Assembly (NCBI GenBank): GCA_017645985.1
Contig: JAGCNK010000213.1
Span: forward strand, 1-8,320
Source: Bacteroidales bacterium
Lineage (GTDB): Bacteria > Bacteroidota > Bacteroidia > Bacteroidales > UBA3824
Reading direction: 5' to 3'
DNA: 8,320 bases
Part shown: positions 1 to 6,590 of the stretch, in pieces
Layout: each line of letters begins with the position of its first letter
How positions within the stretch are numbered: position 1 is the first letter of the stretch
The notes under the pieces: model-generated
What the model was told of the DNA's origin: nothing
Seen by the model: the letters and a program-made list of their open reading frames with translations, nothing else
Database searches by the model: none
Position numbers and translations under genes: made by a program

Positions 1-993
1 CGCCACTTCGTTGGCAGCGTTCATGGCGCAGGCAAGGTTTCCACCACGACGAGCGGCTTCCATAGCGAGAGCAAGGTTTCTGAAAACGTTGAGGTCGGGT
101 TTCTCGAATGTCAGGCTTTTGAGCAGAAAGAAATCCACACGTGGGAATGTGCTTTGAAGCCTTTCGGGATAGCCAATGGCAAACTGGATGGGCAAACGCA
201 TGTCGGGCACTCCGAGCTGGAATTTTACCGAGCCGTCAACAAACTGCACGCCCGAGTGAACTATGCTCTGCGGATGCACAAGCACTTCTATCTTGTCGAC
301 AGGCACGTTGAAAAGGTGCATTGCCTCAATGGTTTCCAATCCTTTGTTCATCAGCGATGCCGAGTCGATGGTCACTTTTGCGCCCATGTTCCAATTGGGG
401 TGCTTAAGAGCCTGCTCTTTTTTCACTTTGGCAAGAAACTCGTGGTTTTTGCCACGGAATGGTCCGCCCGATGCGGTGAGGAGAATTTTTTCCACCTCGT
501 TGTCGCCTTCGCCCACAAGCGATTGGAAGATAGCAGAATGTTCGCTGTCGACGGGTAGGATAGGTACGTGGTTTTCCAACGCCTCGCGGATAACGATGCT
601 GCCCGCCGCCACGAGGGTCTCCTTGTTGGCAAGTGCGATGGGCTTTTTGTGGCGTATGGCGTTGACAGTGGGTATGAGTCCCGAATAGCCTACCATAGCA
701 GCCACCACCATGTCCACGGTGTCGAACTCCACAACGTCGGAAATCGACTTGCTGCCGGTGAACACCTTCACAGGATAATCCTTGAGTGCGTCGCGTGTGA
801 GCTGGTATTTTGATTCGTCGGCAATAACTACTGCGTTTGGCTGAAATTTGATAGCCTGCTGCACCAGAAGTTCCCAGTTGGAACCTGCTGTAAGTATCTC
901 GGCCTCAAACTTGTCGGGATTGCGTTCAATCACGTCCAAGGTCTGAGTGCCTATACTGCCGGTAGAGCCTAAAATTGCTATTCTTCGTTTCAT
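1..993 (-). CDS. dxr: 1-deoxy-D-xylulose 5-phosphate reductoisomerase (partial, C-terminus missing)
   Basis: Cytosolic enzyme of the MEP isoprenoid pathway; it rearranges and reduces 1-deoxy-D-xylulose 5-phosphate to MEP using NADPH and a divalent metal. I translated the minus strand from the ATG at 993 and obtained 331 uninterrupted residues running off the window edge. The family is usually about 380-400 residues, so some 50-70 C-terminal residues lie outside. Visible features: the N-terminal NADPH-binding motif GSTGSIG (residues 9-15), ALANKETLV (120-128), the metal-binding PVDSEHSAIFQ (147-157, ligands D149 and E151), MNKGLE (215-220, third ligand E220), HPQSIVHS (240-247), and AANEV just before the edge. 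The start overlaps the stop of the upstream M23 peptidase gene as ATGA, so translation is probably coupled and the two genes share a transcript. The break is only the window boundary; there is no sign of a pseudogene. Confidence 0.97.
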   Translation of the reverse strand, partial: MKRRIAILGSTGSIGTQTLDVIERNPDKFEAEILTAGSNWELLVQQAIKFQPNAVVIADESKYQLTRDALKDYPVKVFTGSKSISDVVEFDTVDMVVAAMVGYSGLIPTVNAIRHKKPIALANKETLVAAGSIVIREALENHVPILPVDSEHSAIFQSLVGEGDNEVEKILLTASGGPFRGKNHEFLAKVKKEQALKHPNWNMGAKVTIDSASLMNKGLETIEAMHLFNVPVDKIEVLVHPQSIVHSGVQFVDGSVKFQLGVPDMRLPIQFAIGYPERLQSTFPRVDFFLLKSLTFEKPDLNVFRNLALAMEAARRGGNLACAMNAANEVA

Positions 994-1841
994 TGCGGGA
1001 ATATTATATAGTCTTCGGGATTGACGGGTATACCGTCGTGCCATATTTCAAAGTGCAGGTGAGTGCCAGAGGTGAACTCGCCCGAATTGCCGATGATGGC
1101 AATGGGGTCGCCTGCCTGAACCTTGTCACCGACCTTCTTGAGCAGCACTGAGTTGTGCTTGTAGATGGATATGAGGTTGTCGTCGTGCTGAATTTGAATG
1201 ATGTTGCCGGTTTCGATGGTCCAAGTGGCAAGTATCACAGTGCCGGCGAGTGTGGCAAGTATCGGTTCGTCTTCTTTAGCGGCGATGTCGATACCCAGGT
1301 GCTTCTTCTCAGGGTTGAACTTGGATGTCATAGTGCCGTGCACAGGCATAAAGAAGTTGTGCTTTTTGTATTTGTCCTTGCCTGTGGCGTTGATGAGGGC
1401 GAGAGTCTGCTGGGTTTCCTCCTCGATGAGGGTGCGCACAATGCTGTCATGCTTTGTTTTGGTAAAGTCGGCGTGCTGACGCTCTATCGTGGTGGTGTCT
1501 TCCTTCTCGTCGTACTCGTCGAAGTTGCGGCCGTCCATGATGTTGCGGATCTTGGCGAAATACTCCTCGCGCTGCGAAAGCACACGGTTTATGCTGTCCA
1601 TCCGGGTGGCGTTTTCGGTGAGCGCCCATTTCATCTGCTCGTCTTCCTTCTTTGGCAGGAACGAGTTGAGGGGCGTGTAGATAAACAGCAGCGCGGTAAG
1701 CAGGGCTATCACTATCACTAGAATGCCTGCGTATGCCACAATGTTGAGCATATTTACACGAAACGACGTTGTCTCATGCAGCGTGGTCTCGTTGTAGAGT
1801 ATTATCTTGTAGGTGTCTCGTTGTTTTTTTTCTTTTGCCAT
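990..1841 (-). CDS. Membrane-anchored M23 (LytM) family metallopeptidase
   Basis: Probable zinc endopeptidase acting on peptidoglycan cross-links on the periplasmic side of the inner membrane. The 283-residue protein has a short basic cytoplasmic N-terminus, one transmembrane segment (about residues 33-57), a polar, charged, probably helical linker (about 62-160), and a C-terminal LytM domain (about 165-280). The domain keeps the full active site: HLGID (H181 and D185, zinc ligands), YKH (H229), and HLHFE (H261 and H263). It therefore looks catalytic, unlike degenerate LytM activators such as EnvC or NlpD. The ATG at 1841 is preceded by a good Bacteroidota -7 box about 20 bp upstream. The stop overlaps the dxr start as ATGA. 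The family assignment is firm. The exact bond cut (for example DD-endopeptidase) and the cellular role are inferred only from the family. Confidence 0.92.
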   Translation of the reverse strand: MAKEKKQRDTYKIILYNETTLHETTSFRVNMLNIVAYAGILVIVIALLTALLFIYTPLNSFLPKKEDEQMKWALTENATRMDSINRVLSQREEYFAKIRNIMDGRNFDEYDEKEDTTTIERQHADFTKTKHDSIVRTLIEEETQQTLALINATGKDKYKKHNFFMPVHGTMTSKFNPEKKHLGIDIAAKEDEPILATLAGTVILATWTIETGNIIQIQHDDNLISIYKHNSVLLKKVGDKVQAGDPIAIIGNSGEFTSGTHLHFEIWHDGIPVNPEDYIIFPQ

Positions 1842-1860
1842 GTTGCGATGATTTTGTGCG

Positions 1861-1868
1861 CAAAGGTA
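1861..1868 (-). promoter_or_regulatory. Bacteroidota -7 promoter box for the M23 peptidase-dxr pair
   Basis: Read on the minus strand this is TACCTTTG, an exact match to the Bacteroidota -7 consensus TAnnTTTG, followed by GC as is common. It lies about 20 bp upstream of the peptidase ATG, implying a very short leader of roughly 14 nt. The -33 TTTG element is poor: at the expected 19-21 bp spacing I find only a TT-starting tetramer. The box falls in the 63 bp gap between the fcl stop and the peptidase start, so the peptidase and dxr can be transcribed independently of gmd-fcl. Confidence 0.65.
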
Positions 1869-1904
1869 GTTAATAAATTCTTAAAACGGAATTATTTTTT
1901 TTCC

Positions 1905-3032
1905 TTACTTGACACTGTCCTTTAAGTAACTGGTGTAACTTGCGGATATTCCGTCGCTTAACTCAATACTGTATTTCCATCCTAATTTTTCAAGTTTGGA
2001 TACGTCGAGCAGTTTTTGCGGAGTGCCGTTGGGTTTTTCGGAGTTCCAAACCACCTTGCCGGTGAATCCTACGGTTTTTTGTACCATAGATGCCAGCTCG
2101 GCTATGGTGAGGTCTTTGCCTGTGCCTATATTAATATGTGTGTTGCGAACTTCGGTTTTGGTGTAGGGAACGCTGAAGTCCTTGATGTTGAACTGTTTGC
2201 TGAGTATGTCGCTGAAATCTACGTTCTCCATAAGGAAAACGCACGCTTCGCCGAGGTCTTGCGAGTGGAGAAACTCTCTGCGTGGCGATCCGTCGCCCCA
2301 GAGTTCCACTGTGGCGTCTGCGCCTGTGCCCGAAATGCCGTATTTTTTGATGATTTCTAACTGACGGGGTAGGGGAGAAGCTCCGCTCACGCCTTCGATG
2401 GAACGGCGGTCGAGATCGTTTTTGAGTCCCTCCATATCGTTGTTTTCCAAACATTTGGCAAGGTGAAACTTGCGAATCATAGCGGGCAATACGTGCGACG
2501 TTTCAAGATTGTAGTTGTCGTTGGGTCCGTAGAGGTTGGTGGGCATTACGGAGATGAAGTTGGTGCCATATTGCAGGTTGTAGCTTTCGCAGAGCTTTAT
2601 GCCAGCTATCTTGCTTAGGGCGTATGGCTCGTTGGTGTATTCTAATTCGGATGTGAGGAGCACGTCTTCGGTCATAGGCTGCGGAGGATTCTTGGGGTAG
2701 ATACAGCTTGAACCGAGGAAGAGCAGTTTCTTAGCTCCGTATTTGTATGCCGAATTGATGATGTTGGTCTCTATCATCAGGTTCTGATAGATGAAGTCGG
2801 CACGGTAGGTGAGGTTGGCAATGATGCCTCCCACGTGTGCGGCAGACTGGAAAACATATTCGGGTCGCTCTTTTTCAAAAAAAGCCTCCACAGTTTTGGT
2901 GTCGATGAGGTCGTACTGCGCGTGCGGTGTGAAAACCAGATTGTTGTATCCGCGTTTGCGGAGTGCTGCTGTGATGGCGCTGCCTACTAATCCTCTGTTG
3001 CCGGCAACGTATATTTTGCTGTCTTTGTTCAT
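1905..3032 (-). CDS. fcl: GDP-L-fucose synthase (GDP-4-keto-6-deoxymannose 3,5-epimerase/4-reductase), long form
   Basis: Cytosolic SDR enzyme performing the last step of de novo GDP-L-fucose synthesis: 3,5-epimerisation and NADPH-dependent 4-reduction of GDP-4-keto-6-deoxy-D-mannose, the product of the adjacent gmd. Visible in the 375 residues: the Rossmann motif GNRGLVGSA (11-19), SSCIYP (108-113, with the acid/base cysteine at 110), the SDR YALSK pair (Y137, K141), MPTNLYGPNDNYN (163-175), the catalytic-type histidine H180, the substrate-site stretch WGDGSPRREFLHSQDL (245-260), and INIGTGKDLTI (300-310). The E. coli enzyme is about 321 residues. The excess here is an insert at about 198-241 and a smaller one at about 272-297, both in the substrate-binding half. 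The ATG shares its A with the gmd stop (TAATG), so the two are probably translationally coupled. The product likely feeds capsule, O-antigen or glycoprotein fucosylation. Confidence 0.95.
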   Translation of the reverse strand: MNKDSKIYVAGNRGLVGSAITAALRKRGYNNLVFTPHAQYDLIDTKTVEAFFEKERPEYVFQSAAHVGGIIANLTYRADFIYQNLMIETNIINSAYKYGAKKLLFLGSSCIYPKNPPQPMTEDVLLTSELEYTNEPYALSKIAGIKLCESYNLQYGTNFISVMPTNLYGPNDNYNLETSHVLPAMIRKFHLAKCLENNDMEGLKNDLDRRSIEGVSGASPLPRQLEIIKKYGISGTGADATVELWGDGSPRREFLHSQDLGEACVFLMENVDFSDILSKQFNIKDFSVPYTKTEVRNTHINIGTGKDLTIAELASMVQKTVGFTGKVVWNSEKPNGTPQKLLDVSKLEKLGWKYSIELSDGISASYTSYLKDSVK

Positions 3033-4162
3033 TATTCGAAATAATTAAGGGTTTTGAAACCGCCCTGGTGAAGGTAGCGGTCTTTTTTCATAAGTTTGAG
3101 GTCGGAGTTCACCATTTCGGCGCAGAGTTTCTGCAGGTCGTATTCCGGCTTCCATCCAAGTTCGGTGCGTGCCTTGGTGCTGTCGCCAATGAGCAGGTCT
3201 ACCTCGGTGGGACGGAAATATTTCGGGTCTACTTTTACAACCACGTCGCCTACGTGCACCTGTTCTTTGATGTCGCGGTATTTGGGGTCGTCGCTTATGC
3301 TGTCTACGATGCCTATTTCGTTCACGCCCTCACCTTTAAATATTACAGACACACCCGTCTCGGCAAAAGCCATACGTACAAACTCGCGAACTTCGGTGGT
3401 AACTCCTGTGGCTATCACAAAATCGTCGGGCTTGTTGTGCTGGAGAATCATCCACATAGCCTTCACATAGTCTTTGGCGTGTCCCCAGTCGCGTTTGCTG
3501 CTCAGGTTGCCAAGATAGATTTCTTTCTGCATGCCGAGAGCTATGCGTGCTACGGCGCGGGTGATTTTGCGTGTTACGAAAGTCTCGCCTCTGATTGGCG
3601 ACTCGTGGTTAAACAGTATACCGTTGGATGCGAATATGTTGTAGGCCTCGCGGTAGTTTACCATTATCCAGTATGCGTAAAGTTTGGCGGCGGCGTATGG
3701 CGAGCGGGGATAGAATGGAGTCTTCTCGTTTTGTGGCACTGCCTGCACCTTGCCAAAAAGTTCTGATGTGGATGCCTGGTAAATGCGTGTGGTCTTTTCC
3801 ATTCCGAGAATGCGTATTGCCTCTAGTAGGCGCAGTGTGCCAATGCCGTCGGCGTTGGCGGTATATTCGGGGGTGTCGAAACTTACTGCCACGTGGCTCA
3901 TGGCTGCAAGGTTGTATATCTCGTCGGGCTTAACCTCCTGAACTATTCTGATGAGGTTGGTGCTGTCGGTGAGGTCGCCGTAGTGAAGCTGGAACATGCG
4001 GTTCTCCTCGTGTGGGTCTTGGTATAGATGGTCGATACGGTCGGTGTTGAAAAGCGAGCTGCGGCGTTTAACTCCGTGAACTTTGTATCCTTTTTTAAGT
4101 AAGAACTCGGCTAAATATGCGCCATCCTGGCCTGTTATGCCCGTTATAAGTGCTGTCTTCAT
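3032..4162 (-). CDS. gmd: GDP-mannose 4,6-dehydratase
   Basis: Converts GDP-D-mannose to GDP-4-keto-6-deoxy-D-mannose, the committed step to GDP-L-fucose, in the cytosol with bound NADP. With the ATG at 4162 the protein is 376 residues, close to the E. coli enzyme (about 373). Visible: GITGQDGAYLAEFLL (8-22, nucleotide binding), YGDLTDS (61-67), STSELFG (131-137, with catalytic-type T132 and E134), YPRSPYAAAK (151-160, with Y156 and K160), NHESPIRGETFVTRKI (185-200), and the LSSKRDWGHAKDYV substrate/cofactor segment (220-233). An upstream in-frame TTG at 4198 would add 12 residues, but I reject it: it lies over the candidate -7 box and ahead of the conserved start MKTALITG. No Shine-Dalgarno sequence is visible, as usual in this group. 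It overlaps fcl by one base (TAATG) and is the first gene of this pair. Confidence 0.96.
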   Translation of the reverse strand: MKTALITGITGQDGAYLAEFLLKKGYKVHGVKRRSSLFNTDRIDHLYQDPHEENRMFQLHYGDLTDSTNLIRIVQEVKPDEIYNLAAMSHVAVSFDTPEYTANADGIGTLRLLEAIRILGMEKTTRIYQASTSELFGKVQAVPQNEKTPFYPRSPYAAAKLYAYWIMVNYREAYNIFASNGILFNHESPIRGETFVTRKITRAVARIALGMQKEIYLGNLSSKRDWGHAKDYVKAMWMILQHNKPDDFVIATGVTTEVREFVRMAFAETGVSVIFKGEGVNEIGIVDSISDDPKYRDIKEQVHVGDVVVKVDPKYFRPTEVDLLIGDSTKARTELGWKPEYDLQKLCAEMVNSDLKLMKKDRYLHQGGFKTLNYFE

Positions 4163-4188
4163 CTTTATAAAAAAAATTAAATAATCAT

Positions 4189-4223
4189 TTTGCCGCAAAT
4201 TTACAGAAATGTGTTTATATTTG
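4189..4223 (+). promoter_or_regulatory. Candidate promoter for ftsX-fabG (plus strand)
   Basis: TATATTTG at 4216-4223 matches the Bacteroidota -7 consensus TAnnTTTG exactly. A TTTG at 4189-4192 could be the -33 element, although the 23 bp spacing is longer than the usual 19-21. Predicted start near 4229, leader about 46 nt. Because this box lies downstream of the ATG at 4209, it also argues against that upstream start for ftsX. Confidence 0.55.
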
Positions 4224-4230
4224 CAACAAA
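4196..4230 (-). promoter_or_regulatory. Candidate promoter for gmd-fcl (minus strand)
   Basis: The minus strand of 4196-4203 reads TAAATTTG, an exact match to the Bacteroidota -7 consensus TAnnTTTG, followed by C. Upstream of it, minus-strand GTTG (4224-4227) lies at 20 bp spacing and a perfect TTTG (4227-4230) at 23 bp, either of which could act as the -33 element. Predicted transcription starts near 4190, giving a leader of about 28 nt before the gmd ATG at 4162. The element is interleaved with the rightward ftsX promoter. Confidence 0.6.
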
Positions 4231-4274
4231 TTGAAAAACTACAAAGGTCAGGAAAATATACAAGGAATCAAAAA

Positions 4275-5165
4275 ATGGAACAAACAGAAAACTCGCGTCC
4301 GTCCGCAAAAAAATTCTACCGGCGCAAATTAATGATGTCAACTCTTTCGACTACGCTGTGCATCGCTTTGGTGCTTTATATGTCGGGATTGTTGTGTATG
4401 CTGCTGTTCAACACTCAGAATATCAGCGATATGTTTCGTAGCAATATCAAACTCACCATCACCCTCAACGACAACCGCAGCCTGGCGGAGATAGAGCAGT
4501 TTAGAAAAACGCTCGCCACATATCCTTTTGTGCGCGAAAGCCATTTTATTTCAAAGGAGACTGCCGCCGACGAACTCAAGGAGGATCTCGGCGAGGACTT
4601 TGTGGCTATTCTCGACGGCAACAACCCGCTGCTGTCGCGTATCGAGGTGAAACTTGCCGACAAATACTCATCTGTGGACAGCATCCGCTCGCTGGGCAAA
4701 ATTCTCAAAAAAAATCCAGTGGTCGACGAGGTGAATTTTCCTCACAATGTGTGGCGCAACACCACTTCGGTGCTCACCAAGTTTGCCTCTATTGTGTTTG
4801 TGGTAAGCGCAATACTGCTGGTTATCACCATTATCTTTATCAGCAACACGGTGCGCCTTCAGATGTCGGGCAACAGGTTCGACATTCGCACAGCCAAGCT
4901 CATCGGCGCCACCAACTGGAACATCAGCCGTCCGTATCTCAAGAGGGCGCTTGTTCAGGCTATCGTGTCGGTGGTTATTGCTATCATTGGTCTATCTCTT
5001 ACTATAAGGTATATACAGAAGATTGTTGACGGAGTGGCTACCATTTCGGCTTTTCCTGCCACATTGGGAATGATGGTGCTCGCAGGTCTGCTGCTCTGCC
5101 TGGTCACCACTTGGTTTTACACCCGCAAATACATTATGGCCGACGAAGACGAACTTTATTATTAA
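4275..5165 (+). CDS. ftsX: Cell division ABC-transporter-like membrane protein FtsX
   Basis: Inner-membrane subunit of the FtsE-FtsX complex, which couples ATP hydrolysis by FtsE to control of peptidoglycan hydrolases at the septum. The 296-residue protein has the FtsX plan: a basic cytoplasmic N-terminus, TM1 (about 22-46), a soluble periplasmic domain (about 50-165) between TM1 and TM2, then TM2 (169-191), TM3 (223-245) and TM4 (259-283). The signature NTVRLQMSGNRFDIRTAKLIGAT (191-213) directly follows TM2; this is the conserved FtsX cytoplasmic segment. I chose the ATG at 4275 because an AAGGA about 8 bp upstream can act as a ribosome binding site. An in-frame ATG at 4209 would add 22 residues but lies ahead of the probable promoter. 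ftsE is not in this window. The next gene, fabG, follows after 12 bp. Confidence 0.93.
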   Translation: MEQTENSRPSAKKFYRRKLMMSTLSTTLCIALVLYMSGLLCMLLFNTQNISDMFRSNIKLTITLNDNRSLAEIEQFRKTLATYPFVRESHFISKETAADELKEDLGEDFVAILDGNNPLLSRIEVKLADKYSSVDSIRSLGKILKKNPVVDEVNFPHNVWRNTTSVLTKFASIVFVVSAILLVITIIFISNTVRLQMSGNRFDIRTAKLIGATNWNISRPYLKRALVQAIVSVVIAIIGLSLTIRYIQKIVDGVATISAFPATLGMMVLAGLLLCLVTTWFYTRKYIMADEDELYY

Positions 5166-5177
5166 CAAAATAGCAAT

Positions 5178-5906
5178 ATGAAATACGCATTAGTAACAGG
5201 CGGCAGCCGCGGACTCGGACGCGCTATCTGCATCAAACTCGCAAGCCAGGGATACAAGGTGCTTATCAACTACGTATCTAACCAGGCCAAAGCCGAGGAG
5301 ACCCTCCAACTGACCAAGGAGGCCGGTCAGGAAGGCGAACTTATCAAATTTGACGTGGCTAACTACGACGAAACCACCGCAGCCATCGAAAAATGGATGA
5401 ACGACAACAAGGGCGAATATATCGACGTGCTTGTAAACAACGCCGGAATACGCAAGGACAACCTCCTGCCCCTTATGCCCAAGGAAGACTGGGCTGCCGT
5501 TACCACTATTACTATCAACGGATTCTACAACGTTACCCGCGCGGTACTGCCCAAGATGGTGCGCAAAAAACACGGACGTATCATCAATATGGCTTCGGTG
5601 TCGGGCGTGATTGGCCTGCCCGGACAAACCAACTACTCGGCATCCAAGGGCGCGATCATCGCAGCCACCAAGGCTCTGTCAAAAGAGGTGGGAAAGAAGA
5701 ATATCACTGTGAACGCTATCGCTCCCGGTTTTATCCGCACTGATATGACCGAAGGACTCCCCGAGGAGGAACTGGTTAAGACTATTTCGCTCGGACGATT
5801 TGGCGAACCCAACGAGGTGGCTGAGCTTGTATCGTTCCTCGCTTCTGACGCAGCAGCATACATCACCGGCGAATGCATTTCGATCACCGGCGGTCTGATG
5901 GGATAG
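5178..5906 (+). CDS. fabG: FabG-type 3-oxoacyl-[acyl-carrier-protein] reductase (SDR)
   Basis: NADPH-dependent short-chain dehydrogenase/reductase that reduces beta-ketoacyl-ACP to beta-hydroxyacyl-ACP in the cytosol. The 242 residues match the classical SDR length. Visible: the cofactor motif TGGSRGLG (7-14), NNAG (87-90), the catalytic tetrad N114, S140, Y153 and K157 (YSASK), and the FabG-like NAIAPGFIRTDMTE (179-192) with the GGLMG C-terminus. It starts 12 bp after the ftsX stop, without its own evident promoter or Shine-Dalgarno sequence, so it is probably co-transcribed with ftsX. No acyl carrier protein, ketosynthase or dehydratase gene is next to it. It may therefore be the housekeeping FabG, or a reductase serving a pathway elsewhere such as an aryl polyene/flexirubin-type system; the sequence alone does not decide. 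SDR membership is certain, substrate less so. Confidence 0.88.
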   Translation: MKYALVTGGSRGLGRAICIKLASQGYKVLINYVSNQAKAEETLQLTKEAGQEGELIKFDVANYDETTAAIEKWMNDNKGEYIDVLVNNAGIRKDNLLPLMPKEDWAAVTTITINGFYNVTRAVLPKMVRKKHGRIINMASVSGVIGLPGQTNYSASKGAIIAATKALSKEVGKKNITVNAIAPGFIRTDMTEGLPEEELVKTISLGRFGEPNEVAELVSFLASDAAAYITGECISITGGLMG

Positions 5907-5908
5907 CG

Positions 5909-5937
5909 GCTGATAAAAGTTTTTAGAGTTTTTCAGC
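5909..5937. terminator. Weak hairpin between the convergent fabG and lipoprotein genes
   Basis: GCTGA (5909-5913) pairs with TCAGC (5933-5937), and AAAA (5915-5918) with TTTT (5929-5932), leaving a one-base bulge and a 10-base loop. It spans the 16 bp gap between the two convergent stop codons, where a bidirectional terminator would be expected. Neither strand has a T-run after the stem, so this is only a candidate. Confidence 0.25.
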
Positions 5938-6435
5938 GATGTCGTGAGCTGTGAGGTTGGCTATAAGCTGCACCGAATCTCTGTCGGTTACCTCCACGCC
6001 GTCGCTGAAATACTTAAACACCTCGCCGTCGATGTAGTATACCGCCTGCATATAGGTGGAGTCCACGTCGAACATCACCAGACGGTTCATAAACACCGGC
6101 TTGTGGTTGCGGATGTAGTAGTCGGCCGACACCATATTGCCCGAATCGGCAAGCATCGAAATCTTTACCATGTCGCCGTTGAGCGAGCATATCACCGCGT
6201 CGCCCGTCTGCGATTTCACACGCTCGATGTCAAACATATCGCCGTTCATACGTATCTCGTTTACATATTCGTCGATGCTGTCGAGCATGTTTTCGCTGTC
6301 GTACTGAGTTGTAGCTGTATGGTTGTCAACAGGCTTTGTACCGCTTGAGTCGTAGTGGTTGACTAAGTTGCCGCAGCCGGTTGTTAATGTCAGCATCACT
6401 GCTGCAACTGCCGTAATAGTTTTGTATTTTTCCAT
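5923..6435 (-). CDS. Small predicted lipoprotein of unknown function
   Basis: I do not recognise a family. The 170-residue product begins with a lysine, a hydrophobic stretch (about 6-18) and LTTGC, a plausible though imperfect lipobox with the acylated cysteine at C21 (the -3 residue is T rather than the preferred L). Immediately after the cysteine there is no acidic surface-export signal of the Bacteroidota type, so a periplasm-facing anchor is the simpler guess. Residues 22-45 are a low-complexity, polar S/T/N/H-rich tether. The remainder (about 46-170) alternates hydrophobic and polar residues with several turns (NGD, DSG, RNHK, DGE, SDG), suggesting a small beta-rich domain, followed by a short C-terminal helix-like segment. 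It is convergent with fabG (16 bp between stops) and divergent from hom (244 bp between starts), so it is probably a single-gene transcription unit. I could not find a good promoter for it. Confidence 0.8.
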   Translation of the reverse strand: MEKYKTITAVAAVMLTLTTGCGNLVNHYDSSGTKPVDNHTATTQYDSENMLDSIDEYVNEIRMNGDMFDIERVKSQTGDAVICSLNGDMVKISMLADSGNMVSADYYIRNHKPVFMNRLVMFDVDSTYMQAVYYIDGEVFKYFSDGVEVTDRDSVQLIANLTAHDIAEKL

Positions 6436-6447
6436 CGTTCCGTTCTT

Positions 6448-6478
6448 TTTGAGTATTGATTGTAATAATTTAAATTTG
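6448..6478 (+). promoter_or_regulatory. Candidate Bacteroidota promoter directed toward hom
   Basis: TTTG (6448-6451), 19 bp, then TAAATTTG (6471-6478) matches both the -33 TTTG and -7 TAnnTTTG elements at the preferred spacing, followed by C. Transcription would start near 6485 and leave a leader of about 195 nt before the hom ATG at 6680. It lies only 12 bp from the start codon of the divergent lipoprotein gene. The region is AT-rich, so a chance match is possible, but I found no better promoter closer to hom. Confidence 0.5.
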
Positions 6479-6521
6479 CAATTAGTTGATAATAATACAC
6501 TTCAAACCAAGATATTGTACT

Positions 6522-6541
6522 TATATTGCCAGTGCAATATA
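6522..6541. repeat. Perfect inverted repeat in the hom leader region
   Basis: TATATTGC (6522-6529), a CAGT spacer, and GCAATATA (6534-6541) form a perfect 8 bp inverted repeat. The same half-site recurs at 6644-6651, and its ATATTGC core recurs inside the palindrome AATATTGCAATATT at 6692-6705 (the first codons of hom). It could be an operator for a dimeric regulator or an RNA hairpin; the function is inferred, the repeat itself is directly visible. Confidence 0.45.
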
Positions 6542-6561
6542 CAAAAAATAAATTAATCAGC

Positions 6562-6590
6562 AACAATTTGACACTAAAATTGTTTTTTAT
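6562..6590 (+). terminator. AT-rich hairpin with T-tract in the hom leader (possible attenuator)
   Basis: AACAATTT (6562-6569), a 7-base loop, and AAATTGTT (6577-6584) form an 8 bp stem that runs directly into a run of T (6583-6588) and further T-rich sequence. The layout is that of an intrinsic terminator, but the stem has only one G-C pair and would be weak. It lies downstream of the candidate hom promoter and upstream of the gene, so it could be an attenuator. It may also simply reflect the AT-richness of the region. Confidence 0.3.

Noticed and set aside
1155..1721. A 188-codon open frame on the plus strand opposite the M23 peptidase gene
   Set aside because: It is antisense to a peptidase with an intact active site, and its V/L/G/H-rich composition is a by-product of the complementary codons.
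1888..1904. A GGAA/TTCC hairpin with A/T-rich loop just after the fcl stop as a terminator
   Set aside because: The stem is only 4 bp and there is no proper T-run after it on the minus strand.
3068..3766. A 232-codon open frame on the plus strand opposite gmd
   Set aside because: It is the antisense of a firmly identified gene, and its residue pattern (rich in V, F, H, Y, G) is typical of a shadow frame.
4163..4198. A TTG start at 4198 that would extend GMD by 12 residues
   Set aside because: The extension overlaps the probable gmd promoter, uses a rare start codon and precedes the conserved family N-terminus MKTALITG.
4209..4274. An in-frame ATG at 4209 that would extend FtsX by 22 residues
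   Set aside because: The candidate -7 box at 4216-4223 lies inside this extension, the added residues are not FtsX-like, and the ATG at 4275 has an AAGGA at suitable spacing.
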